DNA of 64,000 nt from Pyrus communis (taxonomy: Eukaryota; Streptophyta; Magnoliopsida; Rosales; Rosaceae), in contig NC_084813.1 in NCBI RefSeq assembly GCF_963583255.1, forward strand, positions 12,324,001 through 12,388,000. The letters run 5' to 3'. Both the position numbers and the translations under genes were made by a program. A model generated the notes under the pieces. That model did not search any database and was not told the origin of the DNA. It worked only from the letters and a program-made list of their open reading frames with translations. Of the stretch, positions 1 through 12,400 are shown one piece after another. Numbering within the stretch: position 1 is the stretch's first letter; every line of letters begins with the position of its first letter.

Positions 1-157
1 GAACATACTAAAGCATGAGCGTGAATAATTCACTTACAACTAACCACGTGGAGGATGAGTCACCTACAATAAATCATTTGTACTTCACACCATTTCTATA
101 TATAGATGTAGAGTGCTCTGTTAGATAATAATCAACAATGAACCACAAATATATATA

Positions 158-193
<36 letters not shown>

Positions 194-540
194 TGTATGT
201 ATGCATATTTGTGTGTGTGTGTCTTTTGTTGTTTTGGGGATCCATCCACCGTGGCACTATATTTTTTTACATAATTTTTGCACAAATTTTGAACTACTAG
301 ATTAGTCCATTTTTAATGATTGAGATGTAGGTTGACATGGCAATTAATTTTATTTCTATTTCCTAAAAATACATATTTAATATAAATAAAACTTTACAAT
401 TATAATTTTCTTTCTCTCTCACCTATCATTAGTTATAAATTCTCGCTCTCATCTAATCCTTTTTTTGGAAAGTATTTCAATCAAATATTTTTCTCATTTA
501 TTTCTACTAATCAGTGAATAGCAATAACAAAAGGAAAATA
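1..540. other. AT-rich intergenic stretch, no gene seen
   Basis: No convincing exon on either strand. Apart from the microsatellite at 149-222 it is plain AT-rich sequence with poly-T and poly-A runs. Confidence 0.6.
149..222. repeat. Compound microsatellite (AT)n(GTAT)n(GT)n
   Basis: An AT run passes into about ten ATGT units, then a short GT run near 211-222. This is seen directly. A similar AT-to-GTAT compound repeat occurs at 46283-46353. Confidence 0.9.
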
Positions 541-643
541 TTATTGGCATTCCAAAAATCTCATTCTACACTCCTTACTAGTGTATTTTTCTTTTCTAAT
601 ATAGAAAGTTTGGAGTGAATAAGATTTTTAGAGTGGTAATAAC
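541..643. mobile_element. Short MITE with inverted ends (about 100 bp)
   Basis: The left part (TTATTGGCATTCCAAAAATC) is an imperfect inverted copy of the right part, whose reverse complement begins GTTATTACCACTCTAAAAAT. The whole unit could fold into a hairpin. It has no coding capacity. The ends are themselves AT-palindromic, so the TSD and superfamily cannot be fixed; a Stowaway- or hAT-type MITE is possible. Confidence 0.55.
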
Positions 644-715
644 AATTCCCTAACAAAAACCCTAATTACGTTTCACCTTCTTCCTATGCAAACCTAACAA
701 GCTTTTCTTTCTAAT

Positions 716-1257
716 CATCACTGGCCTGGGATGAACAACAAGAGGTAGGTGGTGTTGGGGTGGTGATTCAAAATGAGAAGGGAGAGTTTATAGCAGCAAA
801 GGCGACACAGCACACTGCCATTTGCTCCTTGCAGCTGGCTGAGATGATGGTAGGAAGGGACACGGCTATGTTTGTTAGGGAATGGCAATTCCCAGCTTTG
901 GTTCTCGAAGGTGATGCATTGCTTGTGATGGCAGGACTACAAAATGAAGGAAGTGATGACACCTCGCATTTTGGAAACATTCTAAATGACATGCGTTCAA
1001 TTATTCATTCATTGCCAAAGTGGAAGGGTGACGAACAAGGTGGCACACAGGCTAGCGTGTTTGAGCTTGAGTTATTGATTTGGTTCGAGGAACCCCTTGA
1101 TGTAATTCTTGATCTTCTTATTGAGGATAGTAATTCCTAATTAATTATGTTGGTGCAGGACACTCTTTTTATCGAAGACCTCTATTAGCACTCTATCCTT
1201 ATTGATATACGTCCATTTCTTATTAATGAATATCGTACCTTTCGAAGAAAAAAAAAA
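716..1257 (+). mobile_element. LINE 3' end: RNase H domain and poly-A tail
   Basis: The open frame to 1140 reads as the C-terminal RNase H-like domain (RVT_3 type) of plant non-LTR retrotransposons: GVGVVIQNEKGEFIAA, then LEGDALLV, then the tail motif WFEEPLDVILDLL. About 110 bp of 3' UTR follows, ending TGAATATCGTACCTTTCGAAG and a run of As at about 1247-1256, the expected LINE terminus. Endonuclease and reverse transcriptase are absent, so the copy is 5'-truncated, the usual result of incomplete target-primed reverse transcription. It belongs to the same family as the minus-strand piece at 51410-52738, which shares LEGDALLV and the WFEEP tail. Confidence 0.8.
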
Positions 1258-1568
1258 TCTATTCTCATTCAAAATGACGGCCGTGGTAGATTTTTTTTAT
1301 CAAACTCTCCCTCCATGGCTCAAGTATGTACTCAATTTAATATCCCTTGGTTTTTATTTTAATCAAAGTTTATAGTTGTTCTTCATCATCATTTATGTCA
1401 GTAGTTCATCTGGAGAACTAAGATTGTTCAAAACTTAAGCCTTTTGTTTATTCTATAACTAAAATTCCAAATGCCTATGACCACAGTCCCTATTTATTTT
1501 AACAATCCATATATTTATCATTATTTTTTAACTTGGATCATTAAGCATGATTAATATATGTTAATAGG
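1258..1568. other. AT-rich spacer, nothing recognised
   Basis: It lies between the LINE tail and the FAR1-like reading frame. No exon or repeat boundary is visible. It could be the 5' non-coding part of the MULE-derived sequence. Confidence 0.4.
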
Positions 1569-2903
1569 TACAAGACACGGTTCAAGACGAGAATGTTGAA
1601 ACAAGTATTCCAAATAAGAACTTAAAAGGCTTGAAAGCTCCATATCTAGGGATGCTTTTTGACACAATGGAAGAGGCTAGAAACTATTATCAAGATTATG
1701 GCCTACAAGAGGGATTTTGGATTCGAACTTAATTTTCATCCAAGACAACAAGTCGTTCATACGATATAACAAGTAGACAATTTGTTTGTGCACATCAAGG
1801 GAAAATACATAGGCCTTCATAAGAGAATGAAGATAGAGAACATGAGATTAAGATTATGAAGAAAATGAATAAGAATTGTTCTACAGTGAAATATGGTTAT
1901 AAAGCAAGTATGCGAATTGTGCATGATAGATGGTTAAACAGTGCATGATAGATGGTTAAACAAATGGAAAGTTTCAATGTTCAAAGACGTTCATAACCAA
2001 AAACCAGTTACACCAGAAAAAAGAATGAAAATGAAGTCAAATAAAGTTATGCCCAAAGTTGCTAGAATTCTCACTAAAACATTTCATGAAGAAAATTTGT
2101 CAATCGTAAAAGTTTCTTCAATTCTTGGTGGTGCATATATTGGCTTTAGCAAGATAGATAGCTATAACCACTTGAGAAATGTTCTACATAGACAACTAGA
2201 TGGAGGTGATACTCAGTCAGTGCTTACTTATTTTTGGAAAAATCAAGCTAAAAATCCATAATTGTTTATGCAATCCAATGTGAAGAAAATGGAAGAGCAA
2301 CTAATTTCTTTTGAGTGGATGCTCCATCCCACATGGCTTATCACTATTTTAGTGATGTTGTTACATTCGATACAACCCACAAGACAAACAAGTATGATAT
2401 ACAATTTTCATCACATTAAGCAATGGGAGGACGTCATCCAATTGCAATTATTACCGGCCAAGACTTGGCAATGAAATGAGCAATTGCCAAGGTTTTTCCA
2501 AACACTCATCATCGATTATGCCTATGGCATAACAAGAAGAAGTTTGCTGAAAAGCTGTCACATTTATACTTTAAGAAGTCCAAGTTCAAGATTGAGATGA
2601 AAATATGTACTCGAAAGACATAGGATAGATGGATTTAAAGCAAAGTGGAAGCGTTTGATGAAAGAATATAGGTTGGAAAACGACGAGTGGCTAAAAAGTT
2701 TATATGAGATGCGTTCTTTTAGGGTTCATGTTTATAATTGTAGAATATTTTTAGCAGGAATGAATACTACTAGACGTAGTGAGGGTACTAATTCTTTTTT
2801 TGGTGGATTTGTCACACCAACAACAAATCTTAGAGAGTTTGTCGCCAAATATGAAAAAGCATTTAAGAAGATTATGGAAAGAGAAAGTGATGAAGATTTT
2901 TGA
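1569..2903 (+). pseudogene. FAR1/MULE transposase-like pseudogene
   Basis: Frames read in order show the FAR1 DNA-binding region (near 1640-1960, FDTMEEARNYYQDYGLQEGF), then the linker typical of FAR1-RELATED SEQUENCE proteins (ILTKTFHEENLSIVKVSSIL, 2077-2140), then a MULE transposase core in several frames (AYHYF-DVVTFDT-type sequence at 2335-2375, a CLWH-like stretch at 2519, and FLAGMNTTRRSEGTNSFFGG at 2750-2810). Stops such as the TAA near 1730 and frameshifts break it repeatedly. One frameshift is explained by a 22-bp tandem duplication at 1919-1962. I saw no terminal inverted repeats, so whether it was a MULE transposon or a domesticated FRS gene is open. It ends against the truncated Tat element near 3050. 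Confidence 0.8.
1919..1962 (+). repeat. 22-bp perfect tandem duplication
   Basis: The 22 bases at 1919-1940 are repeated exactly at 1941-1962 inside the FAR1-like frame. Because 22 is not a multiple of three, the duplication shifts the frame. Confidence 0.95.
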
Positions 2904-3057
2904 ATCATAACACAAGTATTGCATTGTCAATGAATAAGAATTTCTTTTGCAGCATACGTCATGTTTGCATACTAGAAATAATAAATTCAAGGATGAATAG
3001 AGTAAAGTCAATTGATACAAAGTTGAAGAAAATGCCACGTGAACGCAAATAGCACGC

Positions 3058-3729
3058 ATGCGTAGTGAAATCAAAACTTGGAGAGCAACAAGAGTTTATG
3101 GTGAAGCTAAATACCTCTTCAACATGAAGAAAGACCCGAAGGAGTCACTCTACACATATGTCAAGAGGTTCAAGGCGGCGAAGGCGAAGATTGTTGGATG
3201 CGGTGAAAATATTGCATGCTCATCATTCCGAAAAGGGCTCCCAGCAGATCACCCACTTTACGAAGAACTGATCATGGGTGAGAACTTAACCTTGGCAAAC
3301 TCTTATGCTTTGGTAGAAAAGCACTCCCTCTGGGATAAGGCCAAGTGCTCCCAGAAGCCGCTTGAGCAGCCGTGCAAAGACGTAGAGCCAACTTAGAAGA
3401 AGGCGAATGATAAACTGCTCAATGATAAGAATAAGCCAGGAAGCAGACGCAGGGGCCAATCCCCGAAGAAGGGAAGCACGACACCGAAGACGTACACCAA
3501 GTTCTCAGTCCCAATCAACTAGATCCTTCATGACCTCAAGGATAAGATGTGGTTCAAGATGCCACCACCTATGAAAGGGGACACCTCTAAGATGGACCAA
3601 ACGAAGCACTGTGCATTCCACAGAAAACCGGGGCACACAATCAATGATTGCACCACATGGATAAAGTACCTTGAGAAACTCATGAGGGAAGGCAAGTGTG
3701 ACCAGTATGTCGACAGGCCAGTTGCCTGA
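3058..3729 (+). pseudogene. Tat gag remnant with CCHC-like motif
   Basis: The first frame (3058-3396) matches the C-terminal half of Retrotrans_gag domains (YTYVKRFKAAKAKI, FRKGLPADHPLYEEL). A second frame (3547-3729) has the HCAFHRKPGHTINDC arrangement typical of the short zinc-knuckle-like motif in Tat gag-pol proteins. Stops at 3394 and near 3520 separate them. The N-terminal half of gag is missing because the element is truncated. Confidence 0.75.
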
Positions 3730-3879
3730 CCAAGGCGAGAAGTAGATGCTGATGTTGAACCCCCAACCAAGATGATCCGAATCAATGGCATCTTTGCCGA
3801 ATCTGAGCATCTAGGGGCCACCAATAGTTCTAAGAAGAGGAAGATCTAGCCGGCAAGATCGGTCTTTCAGGTTCAAGCC

Positions 3880-6800
3880 ATATATGTTGTACCTTGACAG
3901 AATTATGGTGGATAATGGTAGCTCATTCAATACCCTACAATTGTCAGTCATCTAGAAGATGGGCCTGGAAAGCACGATCGAACTCAAAGCGGAGGTCTTA
4001 AGGATTCAACGGACTTACCTCAATTGCCATTGGCACATTCACGCTTAACGTAACTAGCCCTCCAATTGTCTCATCATAGACCTTAATGATCCTCAGCGAC
4101 TTATCTCCCCATAATGGGATATTGGGCCGACCTTGGCTAGTGAAGATTGGAGCTGCTACCTCGATCGAGTATCAAAAGATCCAATTTTGCGTCCGGAGAG
4201 GAACAGTCAGAGAGATTAAATGCAACCAGGCCATGTCTAGGCAATGCACTATACAAGTTCTCAAGGAGACAAAGAAGAAGTTTTTTAGCCCAGCAGTAGC
4301 AGCTAAAGTGCAGAAAGACGATTCTACCTCCACCAAATAATAGTCACAGCAGACGAGTCAAGAGGATGGTGTCAAGATTGACACTGCCTTGGTAGATGAA
4401 TCAAGATAGAAACCCGAAGAAGAAGCCAAACACATCTCCTTTGACCCTAAGCAGCGGTTAGACCATGCAAAACACACATCCAAAAAAGATCTGAGCGATA
4501 TTAGATATGAAGTCCCCCACCACTCTAAAGGTCATCCAAGGTCTGACCTGACGAGCAGCTGCACTCAACCGATTTTTCTCGCAGCCTACCGACTAATGCA
4601 AGCTTTTTTCAAGGTAATCATGACGCGTAGCGAGACAAATAGAATGACGAAATGCGAGAAAACATTACAGGACTTGGAGAAGTACCTGACATTAGCTCTC
4701 TTATTATCCAAGCCAGAAGTAGCGGAGGATCTATGAATCCATATGGCGGTATCTAAAGTAGCAATGAGCTCTACCTTCATATAAAAAGAGTTGGGGGCCC
4801 GACCACCTATATTCCACAATTCAAAAGCTCTCCTTGATGCAGAAACCAGATATTTGAAAATCAAAACTCTGATTTTGGCGTTAGTTGTTGCAACCTGGAA
4901 GCTCAATCCGTAACTTCAGATGTACGTAATCATCGTCATGACGCGATATTCTACACAATCCAAAAACACGATGTTAAAGGTGCGAAAACTAATGGATGTT
5001 TCGACAAGTGCAGTAACTCAGCCCAAAAACACCCTAAAGATAGCCGACCACACCGTAGCTGCACCAGCCCCACCTGTAGGAGATTTATAACGCTTGCATA
5101 TCGATATATCATCCAACTACCAGGGATCGGGAACATGCCTAGTTCTTAATACCCTGGACGATTCGATGCTCGAGCAGGCGATCGGTCTAAGCTTCAAGGC
5201 GTTAAACAACGAAGCAGAGTATGAAGCCCTACTAGCAGGTCTCCGATTGGCGAAGGACTTAACGATGAAGAAGCGTGCGATCTATTTTGATTCCCAGCTG
5301 ATCACCAACTAAACCTCAGGGAAGTACACGGCAAAATATCCAAGGATAGCCCAATACCTCGAGAAGGTACAAGAGCAGCTAGCGACGTTCTAGGCATACA
5401 CACTCACTCAAGTTCCACGAGCAGAAAATGCTTATGTAGACACACTAGCAAGCCTAGGCTCTACCTTAGACTATCAACTTAATCGCTTCATCACAGTCGA
5501 GTACTTGGAGAAGCCGAGTATAGATGAAGAACCAGCAATCCAAGTGGCGCAGATCAACATAACTCTGAGTTGGCAGGATCTTATAATCCACTACATTGTC
5601 AACGGAACTAGGAGTGAGCACGGTTCGGTTTGGTACGATTTTGAGTGAAACCAAAATCAAAATTTTTTGCGGTTCGGTTTGATGCGGTTTTGAAGCAAAA
5701 CCAAAATGAAACGAAACCGTTTGGTTCGATTTGATGCGGTTTCAAACGGTTTTGGTTCGGTTTTTAAGAAAAAATATACATTTTAAAATACAAAACGCTC
5801 GTTATCTGAAGCTTTTCATAAATGCAATCAACAAAGAACTTTTCTTAAGAAATCTTATCTAGAAGAAAAGTAGTTTCTAGTAAGATTATAAATCAGAACT
5901 TGAAATGAAAGATTAGAACATATTATTAAGCATTTCTCAATCAAGACATCTTCGAGAGCGCTCCTAAAGGGTACAAATTAAACTTAAGCAGTATCTAATT
6001 GAACCACTACAAAATGTCATAAATTCGTATATAAAATGAAACTAATCCTTCATTAAAAACTAGTAAAAAGTCCTCATAGAGCAACCTTATTAGCTAGCTA
6101 GGTACCAATTGCCATGCAAAACTTTAAGGTTTAGGAAGAAGAAATGAATGAATGGTTTGCAACTTTTCATGCATACTTTGTACAGTAGATAACATGTATC
6201 AATGATCCAATGTCATGGACTCATGGCATATATATATATATATTATAATTGCCTAGCAAATAGACTTGCATGGTTGCACCCTCAAATCTATGAGGAAGTT
6301 ATACATTATTTCCCTTGTAATTTCAATTTCTCAATGTCCTTTGTGTGGAACATTTACCCATTGATCACATATCCAGTGTGGGACAATACATTCAAGTGCC
6401 CACCCTAGTGATGATTAATGATATTATGTAGAAGAGAAAGAAAGTGATGAATGATGATATTCTAGTGTGGTTGAGTTCATACTAAATGTATGGACTTTAA
6501 CAAACAACCAATTAAAACATGACATCTAATATGGACATTTAATTAAATGCTTTTTAATATTTACGATGCGGTTCGATTTCAGTGCGGTTTTCAAAAGCTA
6601 AAATTGAAACCAAACCATTTCCTACTTTGCGGTTCGATTTCAAAACCAAAACCAAAACTGCAAAACCAAATCGTTTAGTGCAGTCCGATTTGGTTCGTGT
6701 TTTGGTTTTGATTTTCAATTTTAAGTGCCTACCCCTACACGGAACGCTTTCCGCAGACAAATTAGAGTCCAAGAAGCTCCAAATGAAGGTAGCACGTTAC

Positions 6801-7930
6801 TGTATGTGGAACGACATGCTTGTTCGCAGATCCTTCTGAAGACCCCATCTTCGCTGCCTATTGTTTCCTGACGACCTGAAGATTCTTAGCTCAATCCATG
6901 AAGGCTATGTGGAAACCACTATGGAGGTCGCTCTCTGGCCTAAAAAGCTTAACGCTGGCGACTACTAGGCAACCATGCATTAAGATGCCAAGGACTATGT
7001 ACAAAGGTGTGATAGTTGCCAGCGCTTCAAGCCTGTGCCTACATTACTTGCCAATGAACTCTACCTGTAGACGAGCCCTTGGTTATTCATGTAGTGGGCG
7101 ATTGACCTGGTAGGACTAATGCCACTACCTTTGGGGACAGAGGCATGATGATCGTAGCGACCAATTACTTCATAAAATGGGTCGAAGCTGAACCTATGAC
7201 TATTACCACCTAGACGGACATAGAGTGCTTCATATGGAAGAACATCATTTGTCGCTTTAGTATCCCTCATTCTATCATCACAGACAATGGTCTGTAGTTT
7301 GTGGGAAGAGACTTGGCGAGGTTCTTCGAAAAATATGGCATCAAGCAGCACATGTCCACGCCCCGATATCCGTAAGGCAACGATCAGGCCGGGGCGTCCA
7401 ACAAGAGCATCCTCAACTGCCTCAAGAAGTTCCTCTCAGACAAGAAGGGTAAGTGGCCAAACAAGCTCTCTAGTGTTCTGTGAGCGTATCGCACCACCAA
7501 AAGATGAACAAACGACGAAACTTCATTCTCCCTAGCGTATGGCTCTAAGGCGATCATTCTTCCCAATGTTGTGGTGTTAAGCATCAACACTGTACTGCCG
7601 AATTTCAAGTAGAATAAGAAGAAGATGGCCACAAACTTAGACTTGGTAGATGAGGAGCACGAGAAGGTAATCACCCGCATTTCGGCCTATCAACAACAGC
7701 TCATCTCCAGCTACAACAAGAGGGCGATGATTCGGCAGTTCTAGCCAGGAGACTTAGTCCTCAGAAAATCCTTTATCACCGTCCGCTGGGAAGGCTCCAA
7801 AAAGATGGCTCCTATCTGGGAAGGTCCGTACAAAATTAGAAGGAATTAGCAACTATTCCATCACCATTATAAGCAACAAAGAGATCAAAAAGCAGTGAAA
7901 TGCCTACAACCTGAAAAAGTACTACGTGTG
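3880..7930 (+). pseudogene. Tat pol remnant: protease, RNase H, second RNase H, integrase
   Basis: The protease active-site sequence appears as MVDNGSSFNTL near 3905, followed by GILGRPWL near 4116. The reverse-transcriptase core is missing: sequence jumps near 4540-4570 from the protease-RT linker straight to the post-RT LNRFFSQPTD segment, so the YVDD-bearing palm is gone. RT-linked RNase H remnants run 4600-5080. The second RNase H is at 5090-5520 (NNEAEYEALLAGLRLAKDL). Integrase resumes after the hAT insertion at 6746-7930, with IDLVG (near 7094), ITDNG (near 7276) and a degenerate NDQAGASNK (near 7380), where the family has Glu in place of the Gly. It ends at a YYV-like C-terminus near 7930. 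Numerous in-frame stops are present. Confidence 0.8.
5609..6737. mobile_element. Non-autonomous hAT element inside Tat pol
   Basis: The element is 1129 bp. Terminal inverted repeats are TAGGAGTGAGCAC at the left and, read inward, TAGGGGTAGGCAC at the right (10 of 13 match). The 8-bp flanks are aacggaac (5601-5608) and cacggaac (6738-6745), 7 of 8 identical, which fits the hAT TSD length. Both subterminal regions are packed with CGGTTCGGTTT-like motifs. The middle is AT-rich and has no transposase. Removing the element and one TSD rejoins the Tat frame VNGT to LSADKLESKK. Confidence 0.88.
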
Positions 7931-8780
7931 ACCTTCCACCATTCCTTGGACCGTGTTCAAGACAAAAAAAGTATGAAGACTCAAGCAGCTCGACAAACAA
8001 AACCTCGCATGGCGAGGATTATCAGTTGTTATGCCATTACTGCCTACCAGCAAAGTTAATAAATTTCTCTATTTTTAATGAACATTGAAGGAATTATTCA
8101 TAAGCCTGGGCTGAGTGCATAACCAAACTGACCATCCTTGTGACAAGCAGAAGACGTCCTTGCCCTTGCAGACATGGCATATGCCTTCCAATTAGGAGAA
8201 GGTAAATGAATTTGGAATATCTAGACGTGGATGGGTTATACGACTACTCAGTTTCCCCTGAATGCAGCGACTACCTGAGCCGGACGACTCCCAGAATTGG
8301 CCACAATAGTCATTCTCCTAGAAAAGACTTAGTCGACAGAAGGATTTAATTCCACATGATCCCTGGTCTGTAATGGGAAGAGACTCTAAGTGCAGGATTC
8401 TTGCCCAAGAAAGAATTCGTGTGACTAGATGGTCCGTCCTTGACGTGCAAGTCTTCATGAAAATAGCTTGGTTTAAAAGTGCTACAATATTAGTTAAGCA
8501 ACATGCGAAATCAAGTTACAACTCAAAATGATATAGCCTCTGAGGCGTGATTATGCTTACACCTTATGCCTAAAACAGCTCCGAGAGCCAAGGATGACGC
8601 CTGAAGTGGTCACGCAAGTCGTCTGCTTCTATAAGTAAGACACTCGACCGACGACCTAACAGCTGGTAGCCCAAGGCAATTCGTAAGCCGAGACTTAGAC
8701 CTGTTATGACTACGCGGACCCGTCTAATTATTTAAAAGCAGCATTTCTGGCCAACGATCTGTAGTTTAAGTTTTGCAAGA
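7931..8780 (+). other. Tat untranslated region downstream of pol
   Basis: It follows the integrase stop and precedes the tandem repeats. No ORF of note is present. Tat-clade elements normally have a long non-coding stretch here. Confidence 0.5.
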
Positions 8781-9375
8781 GCTAAAGCCGAAGTACGATT
8801 ATAGCAGCTACGTGGATTTCCTCTGCTTTCTACGAGAAGCATATGTCCAGCCGCCGACTCTATAAGTTAAAAACTTCACAACACGCCCCGGGAGGGCAAA
8901 AGCTCAAGAAATCGCTAAAGCCAAAGTACGACTATAGCAGCTACGTAGATTTTCTCTATTTTCTACAAGAAGCAAGTCTGGTCGTCGACTTTATAAGTTA
9001 AAAACTTTGCAACACCCCCCAAGAGGGCCAAAGCTCTTGAAGCCACTAAAGCTAAGATTCACAACTATAGTAGCTAAACGAACGAGTTCGGCCACTGACT
9101 CTATAAGTTAGAAGTCTCGCACTTTTTTCCTCTTACAGGTAAAGCTCCTTAAGCATTAAAGCCAAAAACTAAAGCTAAAGTGATGATGTGGGATCAACTG
9201 CTTCATTAAAGTAGCCAACATAACCGTCTGTCCTACGACAAAGTTTTCCAAGTCGCTTATAGCGGGGCAAGGCTCCCAAAGCCCCGAAGCCGAAACTAAA
9301 ACCTAAGTGACGATGTAAGATCAATTGCTTCATTAAAGTAGCTCACCAGCAACCTATCCTATGTTATAGGTTTGC
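8781..9375 (+). repeat. Two tandem-repeat arrays in the Tat untranslated region
   Basis: The first array has units starting at about 8781, 8914 and 9044 (period about 130-133 bp), each with GCTAAAGCCRAAGTACGAYT, an ATAGCAGCTACGT motif and GACTCTATAAGTTA. The second has units starting at about 9161 and 9289 (period about 128 bp), sharing GATCAACTGCTTCATTAAAG with small changes. Such arrays are a known feature of the 3' non-coding region of Tat/Ogre elements and can seed satellite DNA. Confidence 0.8.
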
Positions 9376-9452
9376 AAAAGACATGGCAAAATAGAAGGAT
9401 GAACGAGTTCAAATAAAGCAGAATTTAACGGAAAAGAAGAAAATTCCTAAGT

Positions 9453-12400
9453 CTAAGTAAATAGACTACTCATCGGCAACTTATACAACCACTGACCCTC
9501 AATTGCTCCACCAAAGGCAGCCTCAAAGGAGAAATCAAGCAGAATAACTAGAGAAATGGAGAAAGTCTCAAAGTTATTCTCAGAAAACTTATAATCCGAC
9601 GACTTACCCTGAAGATGGTATACATAGCCAAGCTTGTAGAAATCGGCCTGACAAGAAGCAAATGCCATTTCTTGACCAGCTTTCTCATTCTTCAGCTGCA
9701 TATTCTCCTTAACAAGCCCAATATGAGCACCCTGTAGCTTATCCAGTTCTTTTTTCAAGTTCTCACTAGCAGACAACGTACCTTACAGATCCATTTCCTT
9801 AGACTCAACCTTACTGGCAACATCCTTGAGACAAGACACTTCAGCATGCATGAAGATAAGCTCCTCGTCTTTGGCAAAGCAAGCAGTTTGTAGTTTTTAA
9901 TTGACACGTTCAAGGTCCTTAACCATCAGTGAAACACGACTAAATTCCTTCTTTACAACTTCTACCATCACTTGAGTCGCACTAAGCTTAGCCTTCAAAT
10001 AGGCGACCTCCTGATGAGCGGTCTCCAGCTGCATAGAAGTGGGGCCAGAGATATCAGACCCTTTCAAAATGAAGAGTTCAGATTCAATCTTCTAGATCTT
10101 TTCAGCAGTCAAGCGAAGCTGAGCCATCAATGCCACTTCGGCCTCTTTAACACACTTGACAACATCCTGATCAATGCGCATTGACTCAGCTGCCATGATC
10201 AAAGTCTTATGCATTGTAGCAATCAGAGAGGACCTTTAAGTAGGCATGACGCTTTGCAAAAGAGTCTGAATGGATGATGACTTTCCCAACACTGTCAACG
10301 AACTTGGTGCATGCATCAACGTCCCCAAGTAAGTCAGCCTTCAGCAGCTCACAAACCTTGGGGAACTCTCCAGCCTCAAACTCGGTGGATCTCTCACAAC
10401 TGCTATTGTGAGAAGACTTACCCTTCTTAGCAGACGAATTAGTCACAACAAGATAAGGATCAGGCCCAGGCGCCACCTTAATAACAGAATCCACCTTCTC
10501 ACTCTTCATAGCGGCTAGCCTCTCAAAAGCCAAACTGGACTTAGCTCTTGAAGTGCACGTCGACACAAACCTAGACACCGGGGGCACCATCGAACCTTTC
10601 CACCAGGTAATCCTCTCAGCAATGGTCACGGCCACCTTCAAAGCAACATGTTTCACAGGCTCAGACTCAACAAACTTTTTCATCCTTTTTAGAGAAGTCA
10701 AATCGATCACAAGCTTCTCAGCAGCTAACAAGCCCTCGCGAGCAATAGAAGAAATGTTTAGCTTCTTCTCGGTCAAAGGCTCATAAATAGGTGAGGCATA
10801 TTTCTTCTTTCCACCCTCATTGGCAGCAGGCTTTGTAGTAGCAATCAGATAAGGAAATGCCTCATCCTTTATCCACTTTATCTCTTCCTTCAGAGGCAAC
10901 CCGCATTTCTCCCGACGAAGAGAACTAAGCAATGTTGAGTGCATAAATTTATATTTATATGCCCTCTTTTACTTAGGTTTTTGACTTAAAATCTCTATGC
11001 ATCACAAGGTATTTTGTTGTTTGTATTGTATTTCAAGATAAAAGTAAGGACTTGAAGAAATCATCTTATTTTGAATATTGTAACAAGTGGCCCAAGATCC
11101 TCTAGAAAAGGTCCTTGCAGAATAGCCAACTTGCAAGCTTTGCCCCAAAGTGCTTAGAACGAATTAGAAAATGGGCCATATATGGTTGGAAAGCCTTGGA
11201 AGTCTTCTTTTTGATGGTCTTTACAACTTGTGATTTAAAGGTTTTGACAAGAAGTTATAACAGAATGAAGAGGAGTTGTTCAGTTACAAATTCTGATAAC
11301 AGCTAGTTTTCAGTTACTTCAATACTAAAAGTTGGTTGTTATGAGCTATAAATGAGAGTCAATTCAAGGATGTAAATGTGTCAGATGTTAGATAAGTCCT
11401 AAGCCTTTTAATAGGAGACAAATACTCAACAAAAAGAGGAGAATGAGAATCTAGAGAGAGCAAGAGTCTTCAGCCTTGAGCAGTTTCTAGGTTTTAGCTT
11501 TCCTAATTTTTTATGTATTTTGCTATGTTTTTAATTTAGAATATGGATACTTAGGGCTGCTTTGAAGCCCTAGACATGATTGAATTAATGTTATGATGCA
11601 ATTTTAGTTTATCAATTTCATTTGCAAGCTAGAATCAGTTTTCTGTTTCAATCATTTTAAGCACATATTTTCAAGCTTAGTTACCTTGTTTACGTTTACT
11701 TTCCGTTGAGAATGATAAGGATGACTGCCATATCTTCTTTGATTCATTAGCAACATGTGGTTAGGTTAAGAACTAATCATGTAAATTGATTCTATAAAGT
11801 TCTAGGATAAATGCCATGTTCTAGGGTGATTGTGATGTTCATAATCTTCTTCATTCTTAATGAGTTTCTAGGTGCTAAATCTGAGTATATGCCATGCTAG
11901 GTTGCACCTACAAATATAAGTTTTATGTATATGCCATGCATCTAACATGCAAAGTAAGAAATGATTCATACAATCTAGTTATATGTCATGCTAGATATAT
12001 GAACGTCTTAGTTGTGCATTTGAAAGGGATAAGTATAAAGAACATATCACTGATCCAGGAATGTTTAGGGGAAGACCTTTGTTTATTTGAAGTCAGATTT
12101 ATGTGCTAAAAACGTTTTTAACCTATTCCATGTCTTTATCCTTATATTTGCACTCGAAAGGAACTTCAACAAGCAGCCAGCTCCATTCACGGTACTCAGC
12201 AAGAATACCCAAGGCGATGTGCACTTTCTTCATATCACCGCAGTTCTTAGAGTTGAGCCAAATTTTGAATCTACACAAGTAAGAAGGACAATCAGTAAAC
12301 TAAAGTCATGGAGTAGTAAAAATTCAAGCAGGCTAAGAATGAAGCAGTTCACTTACCTCTAATAAAGGCAGTCAGAACATACAACTCAGGAGAGAAGTCA

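Noticed and set aside
768..992. Minus-strand ORF of 74 codons
   Set aside because: It is the shadow of the LINE RNase H frame on the plus strand and shows no domain.
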